Source: Mesostigma viride
Lineage: Eukaryota; Streptophyta; Mesostigmatophyceae; Mesostigmatales; Mesostigmataceae
Length of the DNA stretch: 64,000 nt
Assembly (NCBI GenBank): GCA_009746045.1
Contig: RPFO01001292.1
Location: 36,001 to 100,000, forward strand
Direction: 5' to 3'
A program made the translations under genes and the position numbers. Shown piece by piece: positions 34,407 through 44,089 of the stretch (its first letter is position 1; every line of letters begins with the position of its first letter). The notes under the pieces were generated by a model. It saw only the letters and a list, made by a program, of their open reading frames with translations. It was not told the DNA's origin and made no database searches.

Positions 34407-35562
34407 GCATCTGCATCGAGACGCACGCGGCACTTGTTCTCGCCTCAACCAGGTGGAGGGCAAGTGCGGCGTGCTCATGAAGAAGCTTGAAGCCATCACC
34501 GCCCACACCGAGGCCCTTGCCTCACAGGTCCCAAAGATAGCGGAGCAGACGGCCACCATCGCATCCCAGCCACCCCGGCTGGATGCTGGTGACCTCCCGC
34601 CGCTCTCCTATGCGGACCTGCTGCGGACCACGACCGCCTCCACCACCGACGCCATCGCTACGAAGCTCCAGGAGCTGGAAGACCTCCGCCAGGCTCAACA
34701 ACAGGAGGCCACCGACCGCGCCCGCCGTGACTGCCGGGTGGTGCTACGTCGCTTCCCCCAGAAGCCAGGTGAGACGTCAACCTCCCTTGCCGACGAGCTT
34801 AAGGACCAGCTCCTTACCCTCATGGGCCTGGTAGGTGAGGTAGAACTGCGTGGGTGCCACCGCCTTCCCCACTCACGGGACAAGGCGGCTCCCCCACCAG
34901 TCCTGCTCACCTTCCCTTCCCGTGAGGACAAGCAGCGGTTCCTCTCTCGTCGCAAGCGGTTGCACGACCTCACCTGGACGCTGGATGACGACCTGACCCC
35001 CTCTCAGCAGCAGCAGCGACGTGACCTGTGGCCTGAATACCTCCGCCACAAGCAGGACCCCCAGAAGCCCAAGGTGTACTGGAGGGGCGGGGACCTGATG
35101 ATCAACCACAAGATGTGGACGCCCCCAGCGGGCTAGAATAGCTTGTAGCCCTAGCTTGACTTCATTGGTAGTCACTGCCGCCATGGCAGCCATGCTTAAA
35201 CTGTTTGCCTAGTTGTGCCACCTTACCTAGTCACGTGCACCGCAAACGCACGGTACACAACCAGCCATAGCCCGATAGCTTAGTCCTTGTACAGCCATGC
35301 TACGTCCTGGCTTCGATCAGATTACTTGCCCACGCTCCTTGTTATGATATGCTCACACGGGTCTTATTGCACTGACCCACAGTATGCCGGATCGTTAGCG
35401 TGTCCGTTTAGCTAGCGCGCCCGAATGCAGCTGTGGCATGCCTTTGGCATGAAGGAGACTGGGGGTCTCTGCCCTTTCTCCTGTTGTGCACACACAGGGA
35501 TTAAAAGCACTTCGGTGCTCCGTGACTCCCCAACGGGAGCACGTGTTTTAATTAATTAATTA
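34407..35562 (+). mobile_element. 1.16-kb ORF1-only LINE insertion with 12-bp target-site duplication
   Basis: ATGGCGTCTCAG occurs at 34395-34406 and again at 35563-35574, bracketing the element. The related element at 8895-9163 keeps the same site uninterrupted (reverse complement near 8917-8942), so it serves as the empty site. The element carries an ORF1-like gene, then about 390 nt of 3' sequence, the family-1 stem-loop 35516-35545, and TTAATTAATTAATTAA. No reverse transcriptase lies between ORF1 and the tail. Confidence 0.8.
34453..35136 (+). CDS. LINE-1-type ORF1 protein (nucleic-acid-binding, coiled coil + RRM-like), probably 5'-truncated
   Basis: Open for 228 codons; first in-frame ATG is at 34477. 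Residues 1-35 (KLEAITAHTEALASQVPKI) and the segment LQELEDLRQAQQQEATDRARR look like the trimerising coiled coil. RDCRVVLRRFPQKPGETS starts an RRM-like fold; VELRGCHRLPHSRDKAAPPP and PPVLLTFPSREDKQRFLSRR are the typical middle and end of that fold. The C-terminal part ends VYWRGGDLMINHKM, like the L1 ORF1p C-terminal domain. Such proteins coat LINE RNA. The reading frame is intact to TAG at 35134, unlike the RT remnants, so the insertion is fairly young. The upstream coding start is lost or in another frame. Confidence 0.8.
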   Translation: MEGKCGVLMKKLEAITAHTEALASQVPKIAEQTATIASQPPRLDAGDLPPLSYADLLRTTTASTTDAIATKLQELEDLRQAQQQEATDRARRDCRVVLRRFPQKPGETSTSLADELKDQLLTLMGLVGEVELRGCHRLPHSRDKAAPPPVLLTFPSREDKQRFLSRRKRLHDLTWTLDDDLTPSQQQQRRDLWPEYLRHKQDPQKPKVYWRGGDLMINHKMWTPPAG

Positions 35563-35942
35563 ATGGCGTCTCAGCAGGGAGTAATTCTCCGCCTGGCAAA
35601 GCATGGCTAACTACTTACAGGCTAATACAACATCGGGTGTGGTCCCATCACAGGCATACATACACTGGGGCGTGGGCCTCTGAGGCTAAGCTTAGCGATG
35701 CTACACTATCTAGTTCCCATGGGCTGGGGTGGCTAGCTGGGGCGGCGGGGGTCGCCTGCTTGGGCTTGTGGTCGACGTAGATGACCGCCCCGTCCAGTAT
35801 ACCGGCTTCTTCCCTGTCAAAACCATGGTCTTGTGCAACTCACAAAACTGATGAGGGAGGAAACTAGGGTACGATAATCAACCATGCAGTACCATAGGTG
35901 GGCTGATGTATAGCTTATGCTATAAGAGGTGAGCTAGGTGGG

Positions 35943-36624
35943 CTGACGGGCGGGCGGGCGGGCGAGCGGGCGGACGGGCGGGAGGGAGGGCGGCGGGCGG
36001 GCGGGAGGGAGGGAGGGAGGGAGGGAGGGAGGAGGGAGGGAGGGAGGGAGGGAGGGAGGGAGGGAGGGAGGGAGGGAGGGAGGGAGGGAGGAGAGGAGGG
36101 AGGGAGGGAGGGAGGGAGGGAGGGAGGGAGGGAGGGAGGGAGGGAGGGAGGGAGGGAGGGAGGGAGGGAGGGAGGGAGGGAGGGAGGGAGGGAGGGAGGG
36201 AGGGAGGGAGGGAGGGAGGGAGGGAGGGAGGGAGGGAGGGAGGGAGGGAGGAGAGGGAGAGAGGGAGGGAGGGAGGGAGGCAGGGAGGCAGGGAGGGTGG
36301 GAGGGAGGGAGGGAGGGAGGGAGGGAGGGAGGGAGGAGGGAGGGAGGGAGGGAGGGAGGGAGGGAGGGAGGGAGGAGGGAGGGAGGGAGGGAGGGAGGGG
36401 GGAGGGGGGAGGCGGCGGGCGGCGGGCGGGCGGGCGGGAGGGAGGGAGGGAGGGAGGGAGGAGGGAGGGAGGGAGGGAGGGAGGGAGGGAGGGAGGGAGG
36501 AGGGAGGGAGGGAGGGAGGAGGGAGGGAGGGAGGGAGGGAGGGAGGGAGGGAGGGAGGGAGGGAGGGAGGGAGGGAGGGAGGGAGGGAGGGAGGGAGGGA
36601 GGGAGGGAGGGAGGGAGGAAGGAT
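35943..36624. repeat. (GGGA)n array, about 680 bp
   Basis: Roughly 160 units of GGGA with scattered GGA, GAGA and GGCGGGC interruptions. Every four units match G3N1G3N1G3N1G3, so the plus strand can form many adjacent G-quadruplexes; the other strand is purely pyrimidine. Long Pro/Ser and Gly/Arg ORFs here come only from the repeat. Confidence 0.95.
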
Positions 36625-37891
36625 GGAATCCTACAAAACGAACGGCCTCCCAAAGTGTAAGTATAAACATTTGGCAGAAAGAACGACGACGCGGCCATGG
36701 GACAGGCAATACCCCCATCAATCCCGTCTAGAGTAGCCGATCCAGTAACTTGTAAGCCATGCAATCGTATGCCATGTGCCTTCGACTCTTGCACTGTGGC
36801 AGTCCTCTATTATTACTGCGAACGCATTACGCAACCCTCAGGAGGGTCGAGATTTTCGTGGTTAGGGTCATCGCAGTTTTATGCTCGTCTGAGTATCCAA
36901 CTTTCACGAGACAAGTTTACCGCCCCGTGCATTTGTTTACAGCCGTCCCGTGCATTTGTTTATACAACGGGCTCTCTGGAAGGACAGCCCTGAGTCGTGA
37001 AGAGACCTGCTCCCTCGCCACTTGACCATGAGGGGAAGATAGTTTATCTGTTTAACGTGGCGGAGACGGAGCTTGGACGCGGTTCATCTGTTAGCCTTCA
37101 GTCAAGATGCCTGGTCATCTTTGCTGTCCGTCCGCCGCTTGCAATTTCTAGTTTGTCGTTTGTGCAATCATCAATATTTCAATATTCGAGAATTACTATC
37201 GGCAGATTTGAGAGTTCCTACGTTTCGACATAACCGATCATAACAGGGTGCCAACCTTCCTCAACCTTCACATATGTTACTCTAGTAGTTGCATGCACCG
37301 TTAACTCACAGGGACACAGGCAGTGAAGCCCCGCTCGGACCACCGGCGCGGGAAAAACTCAACTAAACTCAACAGGCAGTGAAGTCTGTTATGAATTTAT
37401 TATCCTGCGGTTCCGCTTATTACAGCAGATTACAGCACTGTAGATAGCAGCTGTGAACATGCACATGAAGTCTGTAATCTGTTATAATTACCTATTTCCA
37501 AGCTATACCAGGCTACTAAATGGAGCTAGATACATAAGTCGTTTTTAAAGTCCTCGAAGTATAATTATGTCTGATAGGATATCTCATGGGGCTTATGAGT
37601 TATGGGTAGTTTCGTGGTTGGAATTTTCGAATTGAGATTATGATAGCCCAGTTCTTCGCCCATGATTGGCCATGGTCGTGTCAGTCAGTCAGTCAGTCAG
37701 GTGGATCCCACGCCGGTCATAGGGGTCTTATGTTAGTTGGTTGGTTATTTAGTTAGCTAGATAGCTAATCAATTAATTAGGGGTCTTGTGTTGTTGTTAA
37801 GTACTCTCAGCTCACCTTGTTTGTTGGCCGGACCAGCCTATGGATCCACTAATCATAACCCTGTCGGACCTTGTTTGTTGGCCGGACCAGC
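36625..37891. other. Intergenic with hAT target repeat
   Basis: No gene recognised. 37677-37700 is a (CAGT)n tract next to GGTGGATCCCACGCCGGTCA, related in reverse complement to 63380-63410. 37808-37891 carries about 1.5 tandem copies of a 54-bp unit (CCTTGTTTGTTGGCCGGACC...), the target of the hAT-like element that follows. Confidence 0.5.
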
Positions 37892-37930
37892 CAGTGTTTT
37901 TTTTAAGGTTTTCGTTACTAGTGGCGCTAG

Positions 37931-38840
37931 GCCACTTGTGGCGTTTCGAACTATGAAAACTTCAGTTTACTCGGCCAATGTGTGGCTTTAAGCCAATTAA
38001 AATTGGGCTTGGCACGGCCACGTGTGGCGGGCTGGCTTTTTGGTGCAGCAAATGACCCTACCGGCAGCGGGGTCAGCGCGGCGCGGCGCCGTACTGGCAT
38101 TCCAAGTTCAAAGTAGTTCAGAACAGTATGTTTAATTATCTTAAGTTCAAACTAGTAGAATTTATTAGAATCATTCACGCCTTAAGTTGGGTTCACGCCT
38201 GAAGTTGGGTTGACCAAAAACCTCGAACCCAACTTAAGGCGTGAATGCCTGTACACAAGGCGGGCGAGCGTCTCCGTCTCAGGCATCGGCGCCGGGCGTA
38301 CTTGGTAAATTAACAACAACGATTACCACTACAGCCACTGCTTAACAAAACGATTACTGAAGTGCCGAAAGTCGAAACACATAGTCAATGCAATGCAGTA
38401 CAGTACTGTATGGCTGGCGAGTGACTGGAACTGAGGCGCCAGCCGCCAGGCCGCCAGCCAGCTGAAGCCAGAAAATGCACACAAGCTGCAGTCTGCACAG
38501 TGCACTCTGGTCTCTGGCAGCGGGCCACTTGCCACTTGGCACTTGGCCGGGCTCTACGTACATGCACTATGCAGTCAGTAAGTCAGTCAGTCATAGTAAT
38601 ACTCATAGTAGTTCTAGTACTAGGGAGGCTTGTGGCGGAACGCCGGCCGGAAGACCGGCTGACACCGCCAATTGTGGCGTAGCCTGTACTAGAGTGAACT
38701 TCAGGCACGGCCACCCTGTGGCGAAACGAAACTACAAAGTAGAACAGCACGGCCAAATTGTGGCTTCTTGGGTGCCCTGTCCAAGTGGGTGGCACCGCCA
38801 CATTTTGCCAAAAAAAGTGCCACACCGCCACATTTGGCGG
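37931..38840. repeat. Cluster of short GCCAC...GTGGC palindromes (subterminal motif)
   Basis: Imperfect palindromes at 37931-37943, 38016-38029, 38666-38679, 38709-38723, 38751-38766, 38795-38810 and 38825-38840, all of the form (C)GCCA + 2-6 nt + TGGC(G). A reverse pair, TGGCG / CGCCA, is at 44956-44971 just inside the right end. hAT transposases bind repeated subterminal motifs, so these are candidates. The 38030-38650 interval that lacks them holds the MITE fragment. Confidence 0.6.
38095..38256. mobile_element. Truncated copy of the Tc1/mariner-type MITE
   Basis: Matches 25968-26123 in order: GGCATTC, AAGTTCAAAG, AACAGTATGTTT, ATTCACGCC, TTAAGTTGGGTT, AACCCAACTTAAGGCGTGAATG. The left third is missing. 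It sits inside the hAT-like element between TIR and inverted arm. Confidence 0.7.
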
Positions 38841-39490
38841 GGTTCTGGCTCGCACACTCATGAGTTAAAAACTCACCCCCGGACCAGAATCAGACCGGGG
38901 ATCGTCGCCGCGCCTGGTTGCGAGCTACTCCAAGCAGGCCGTGGACTGCCCTAGCGGCGTATCCAGACGGGAAGTCTGCGTAACCAGCGTAAACCAGACT
39001 CCAGCATGCCGTAAGTACAGGTAAAAGCTGTTAAAACCCCATGCCAGAGACAGCTGCTGACAAAGTTACAGTGCAGCGGGCACCCCCGGCAGCCATAGCG
39101 GGAACGATAGTCCGGCAATTGACGTGTTTATTAAACGTAGATTGATTATATTTAACGTACAAGGTAGCGTTACCTGCAATCCAATAAATGAGGCATTGTA
39201 GCGTGGATTTTCTCCAGAGCTTTACCGTGTTTGTCGTGGCAGAATGTTCCAATGCAGTAGATCAAGTGACGCCATTACTATCGATGTTCCTTTGCATTGC
39301 TGCATCTGCCAATTGTTTTTCACTTAAAAGATTGATATTGCCTTGTTATGTCGCCAGGTAGACCGATATCCAAGCGACTTACGGGCGACTTTGCTCGCGA
39401 TCATAAATGTAGGAGCACGCATTAATTAAACCGGACTTGCTTGGGGTCAGGTCCCGATGGTGCGTTGTCGAGCGAGAGCCCACCAAGCAG
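38822..39490. repeat. Left inverted arm of the hAT-like element
   Basis: Reverse complement of 44090-44966 with indels. Shared stretches include CTCATGAGTTAAAAACTCAC, CCAGCGTAAACCAGACTCCA, CAATAAATGAGGCATTGTAG, TGCCGTGATCAAG-like middle parts and CCGATGGTGCGTTG at the inner end. By eye about 85% alike. Confidence 0.8.
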
Positions 39491-39547
39491 GCGTGCTTAT
39501 TGTTTATAATTATTATGATCATGAACCTGCCTTATTGCCAGCATGTG

Positions 39548-39868
39548 TTCAGCTAGACTGTGGCCACTTTTGGTGCCGTGATGCTACAGTCATACCGTTG
39601 GCAGCCATTTTCCGTTTTCCTCGCGCTGGAATGCACAACTTCTCCATACTTATCCCGCCCGGCATGTCAGTGACCGTTCCCCAGGTATAGAACACTTCAT
39701 GGCTTATTCATACTTGCTGGTTTGGGGCAGCGTATTTGCTTCTATCACCAGCAGCGCTTCACCTGACACTTTCGTTTGACTGCAGAGCCCCAACGTGATG
39801 CCTTGGCGTTGGCGGTGGTCCTCAAGCGCGTACTGTCTGAAGGACAGTATCATGGTATGACATTGGTA
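39548..39868 (+). other. Possible exons carried inside the hAT-like element
   Basis: About 39555-39686 reads LDCGHFWCRDATVIPLA...NFSILIPPGMSVTVPQ, preceded by CAG and followed by GTATAG. About 39786-39860 follows a CTGCAG acceptor and reads either PQRDALALAVVLKRVL or, in the phase that fits, SPNVMPWRWRW. No family recognised; may be a captured host-gene fragment or chance. Confidence 0.3.
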
Positions 39869-40548
39869 AGCTTTTGCGTTTGGTTTTGGCAGAGCTCTTG
39901 CCAGCAGCCGGGGCAGAATAGCAGCAGTATTGTCAATACCTGTTCTTATGCTTGCTCAACACGATAAATCATGTAGTCTGTTTCTCTGATGAAGACATTG
40001 GTTGGCAGTCGTATCAATAGTGTTGCCTGCAATTTTCCCAGACCGGATACGCCTGTATAGTTGGCGATTACGGTTACTAGCATTTCTTCTTAGAGCCCGG
40101 GAGTCATGTTGAGATCAAGGTGACTAATGTGACATTGCTTTCTCTTTGCTAATGTTACTAGGGTTGTGGTGCCAGGATGCTGCATGTTGCTAACTGAGAA
40201 AAGCAGGATTCGTCCTTCAGAAAGAGACTAATATGACAGCAGGTAATATCTAGCACATCATCGTTCCCTTAGTGAACTCGTTGCATGTATACATCCTGCT
40301 TCCACGCTTGCTTCCTTGCTTTTGGTTGCTGGCTGGCCGGCCGGCTGGTTGGCGTGTATTGCTTGTTCCCATAAACATTTGTATACGTACACGCACGCTC
40401 ATGTTGTCATGCACGCACAAGACCGCACCAAAGCAACCAACCAATGTAACAAGCTCCCATATCCCATGGTCATGACTCCCCACCCTACCCAACAGCTGCA
40501 CCTCATGCCCACTGCTTACACCATGGTTGTCATGCCAAACTGCTGCCA

Positions 40549-40911
40549 TGGCCGTCATGGCTGTCGTTGCTGTCGTGGCTGTCGTGGCTGTCGTGGCTGT
40601 CGTGGCTGTCGTGGCTGTCGTGGCTGTCGTGGCTGTCGTGGCTGTCGTGGCTGTCGTGGCTGTCGTGGCTGTCGTGGCTGTCGTGGCTGTCGTGGCTGTC
40701 GTGGCTGTCGTGGCTGTCGTGGCTGTCGTGGCTGTCGTGGCTGTCGTGGCTGTCGTGGCTGTCGTGGCTGTCGTGGCTGTCGTGGCTGTCGTGGCTGTCG
40801 TGGCTGTCGTGGCTGTCGTGGCTGTCGTGGCTGTCGTGGCTGTCGTGGCTGTCGTGGCTGTCGTGGCTGTGGTGGCTGTCGTGGCTGTCATGGCTGTCAT
40901 GGCCGTCTTGG
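40549..40911. repeat. 9-bp minisatellite GGCTGTCGT, about 40 copies
   Basis: Almost perfect array; only the outermost units at both ends read GGCTGTCAT or GGCCGTCAT. The unit is a multiple of three and lacks stops, so all six frames are open (VVA, CRG, LSW, SHD and TAT repeats). Not evidence of coding. Confidence 0.95.
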
Positions 40912-41635
40912 CAATTGCCAGGGGAACTCGGTGAGTGCCAGTTCAAGATGCTCGAGGGCAAGTGGGCTAGGGCGTTTGGCAATGCGCACGCAGGTGCATG
41001 CCGGACACTTGTTCTTTGTAACGTAGTACAGGCAGTGCAGACGGGCTGGACATGCAAATACTTGCTGTCCTTAGCAAGTGGCCAGCCCAAGCAAGATGCA
41101 CATGCATGCAACCCATCGCTGTGTGTAATGTCTTGTATCCACACTCCGTAGGTACCTGGCATGCACATGGTCTGAACTTGCAGAATTTCACTCCAACAAC
41201 ATGTGGCTGGCAGCAAGCATTGAGGTAACTGCAACTGTAAATCTGTAACGACTAATCTCACGCATCCAGGAATAGTTGTCTCCATTATTGTATGGGAGGG
41301 AGGGGTAGGGTTGATAGGGATTCTACTTGGTAGGGTTGAGAGAGCACGAACGTGAAAAGATCAAGGAGACAACCAGCGCAGGCCAGAAATCGGGAGAATC
41401 CGGTCCATGGTAGCTCGAGCCTGCCGTTATCTTTTCCGCGTTTTCGAGTCGTTCAGGATGATGAATATGAAGTGAGACAACTATGCCTGGACGCATGGCG
41501 ATCCAACGCCGTGGAAGGACTAGGGTAGTTGTCTGATAGGAAAGACGCGAAGGCCGCGGAAGCCGCGTGGCTAGCTCTAGGAAGACCTGCATGGAGGGAG
41601 CTAGACAGAGGGTAGCGAGAAATGTTGATGGGGAA

Positions 41636-41681
41636 AACACACACACACATGCACACACACACACATACACACACACACACA
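41636..41681. repeat. (AC)n microsatellite
   Basis: Interrupted AC repeat (ATGC and AT breaks), about 46 bp. Confidence 0.9.
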
Positions 41682-41952
41682 CGCCACCAGCAGCAACAAA
41701 AACAACCAAAACTAAGAAGGAAAAGAGGGAACACATACGCACATACACGAAGGGATCAGAATACACGAAGGGGCTAAAATAAGAAGTAAGGAGTATACAT
41801 TACAGAGGGAAAAAGAAAAAGGAAAAGGAAAGAAAGAAAAAAGAAAAGATTTAACGTAAATGGTAGTCATACGAACAAAAATAAATAAAGACAAAGTAAA
41901 GAGTAATAATTATAACAAAAACCAAAATGGAATAAAGAATGCACGGAGATGG

Positions 41953-42198
41953 AATTAATTAATTAATTAATTAATTAGACTCGTGCTCCCGTTGGGGAGT
42001 CACGGAGCATTAACCCCGATGGATGGATGGGTGGGTGCAAACAGTCCTACCGGTCTAAGCTATCTACATCAGCCACCTACGACATCTATCTAACAGCATT
42101 ACTAACTACAACATCTATCTACACAGCATCACGCTGCCCTAGGGGAGCTGTCTGGCGTGCCTCCCGCGGGTTTGCACACGCGGGCGCTTCCCCACAGG
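41953..42198 (-). mobile_element. 5'-truncated LINE 3' end (family 1), 246 bp
   Basis: Only the last ~225 bp of the family-1 LINE plus a (TTAA)6 tail. It nearly matches 3596-3838, with the stem-loop at 41981-42010. Imperfect flanking duplications GCACGGAGATGG (41941-41952) and GCATGGAGATGG (42206-42217) support target-primed insertion. It lies inside the hAT-like element, so it is younger than that insertion or travelled with it. Confidence 0.8.
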
Positions 42199-43113
42199 AT
42201 GGAAAGCATGGAGATGGAAATTAATGTGTAGCCTTGTTTTGTTTAAGTGGTGTGTCTCACATAAGTCACGTGAACAAAATGGAACTAAGATTACGTGCAC
42301 CATCTGCGAGCATAGTTGTCTCACTTCATATGCACAGCTATGATGGGTACTCTTGATACATGCTTCACAAGGGCAATGCATGTAGTGGATCTCTACCGGA
42401 ACTGGCGGGGGGGAGAATCAGGCATACAGGCAATGCGGACTTCTCCATGGGATATGCAGATGGTATGTCGCAGTATTACTATGTTCTTGGGACATCAACT
42501 ACAACAATAAAAAGTACAACAATAAAACAGCCTAGCATTTGGGTGTGCACTTGGTTGTCTTGAAGAAGATGTCTTGAAGAAGATGTCTTGAAAAAGTTGT
42601 ATACAGAGTAAGGGCGAGAAACCCACAGATACATGGCATTATTCCAACAAAGTGAATTACATGGTCACACTCTAATGCAGCCAGCCAGTTCAGGATTGAG
42701 GTAGGCAGCACATGTGACTTTTATATGCTGGCCGTCAGGCTAGCTAGTTATTGGCGCGCAGCACCATCAGCTCAGCTGTGGCCAAGGTAATGGAAACACA
42801 GAACATCACTTGTGAACCGAATGTAGCACAGACATGGCTGTTCACATCAGCAACGTGAGAGATGCACATGATGCCTGCAAGAAAGCCATCAAGCCACCGA
42901 CATGCCAACGCAAGCCAGCAAACATGCAGCAAGCACAGCAAACACCTACCACAGTGATGATATCACACCCCCAATCTGCCAATCCCTAGATAGTAGATAC
43001 CTAGCTGAGGCTGCGGGTGGGGCCTGCTCAGGTGTTCAAAGGCTAGGGTTGGATTCGGAAAATGTTGGGTGGTTACCTGCCAAAAATCGCCCCACATTCT
43101 GTACAGCACTTGA

Positions 43114-43140
43114 GTGCTCCGTGACCTCTCAACCGAGGCT
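43114..43140 (+). repeat. Isolated family-1-like stem-loop relic
   Basis: GTGCTCCGTGACCTCTCAAC followed by CGAGG resembles the family-1 tail hairpin but lacks a TTAA tract. Confidence 0.4.
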
Positions 43141-43311
43141 TAGGTTCCATCAATATCTTGCGCCAGCAAGGCAAACAATCAAAGACAGCCACCAATGCAA
43201 GCAATACAGCTATGCAAATAACCCAGAAAAACAAGTAGGCACAAGTCAGCGATGCAAGCCGCTTAGTCAGTCTTAATGCATGCAATGACCTCCTTGTGGC
43301 GACAACAAAGG

Positions 43312-44025
43312 GAGTCATGGCAGTCATGACAGCCATGACAGCCAAGACAGCAAGGACAGCCATGAAAGCTGAAAGCCATGACAGCAAGGACAGCCAAGAC
43401 AGCACAAGGACACCCGCAATGGCCATGACAGCCATGACAGCCATGACAGTCATGACAGCCATGACAGCCATGACAGCCATGACAACCATGACAGCCATGA
43501 CAGCCATGACAGCAAGGACAGCCATGAAAGCTGACAGCCATGACAGCCATGACAGCCATGACAGCCATGACAGCCATGACAGCCATGACAGCCATGACAG
43601 CCATGACAGCCATGACAGCCATGACAGCCATGACAGCCATGACAGCCATGACAGCCATGACAGCCATGACAGCCATGACAGCCATGACAGCCATGACAGC
43701 CATGACAGCCATGACAGCCATGACAGCCATGACAGCCATGACAGCCATGACAGCCATGACAGCCATGACAGCCATGACAGCCATGACAGCCATGACAGCC
43801 ATGACAGCCATGACAGCCATGACAGCCATGACAGCCATGACAGCCATGACAGCCATGACAGCCATGACAGCCATGACAGCCATGACAGCCATGACAGCCA
43901 TGACAGCCATGACAGCCATGACAGCCATGACAGCCATGACAGCCATGACAGCCATGACAGCCATGACAGCCATGACAGCAAGGACAGCCAAGACAGCACA
44001 AGGACAGCCGCAATGGCCATGGCGG
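43312..44025. repeat. 9-bp minisatellite GGCTGTCAT (minus orientation), about 75 copies
   Basis: Plus strand reads ATGACAGCC. Some 50 perfect units at 43535-43977, flanked by degenerate units (AGCAAGGACAGCC, GAAAGCTGA). The unit differs from the array at 40549 by one base and lies in the opposite orientation. All frames are open for the same reason. Confidence 0.95.
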
Positions 44026-44089
44026 CAATGACTGCCCAGGAGCGAACAGTAACATCATCAACACAAGTATGCAACCATAACCAACACTA

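Larger units (their letters stand above)
34163..35700 (-). repeat. Family-3 LINE 3' region (minus), interrupted at 34395-35574
   Basis: 34163-34394 and 35575 onward, joined, match the reverse complement of the element at 8895-9163, including TAATTAA tail, GGGAGCATATGT, GAGGGCATATGG, GGGATGTAAAC and GCTAGGGCATGGCGTCTCAG. The gap is the inserted ORF1 element described next. Confidence 0.7.

Noticed and set aside
35915-36794. Pro/Ser-rich (PPSLPPSL) and Gly/Arg-rich ORFs
   Set aside because: Frames of the GGGA microsatellite only; no start context, domain or flanking exons.
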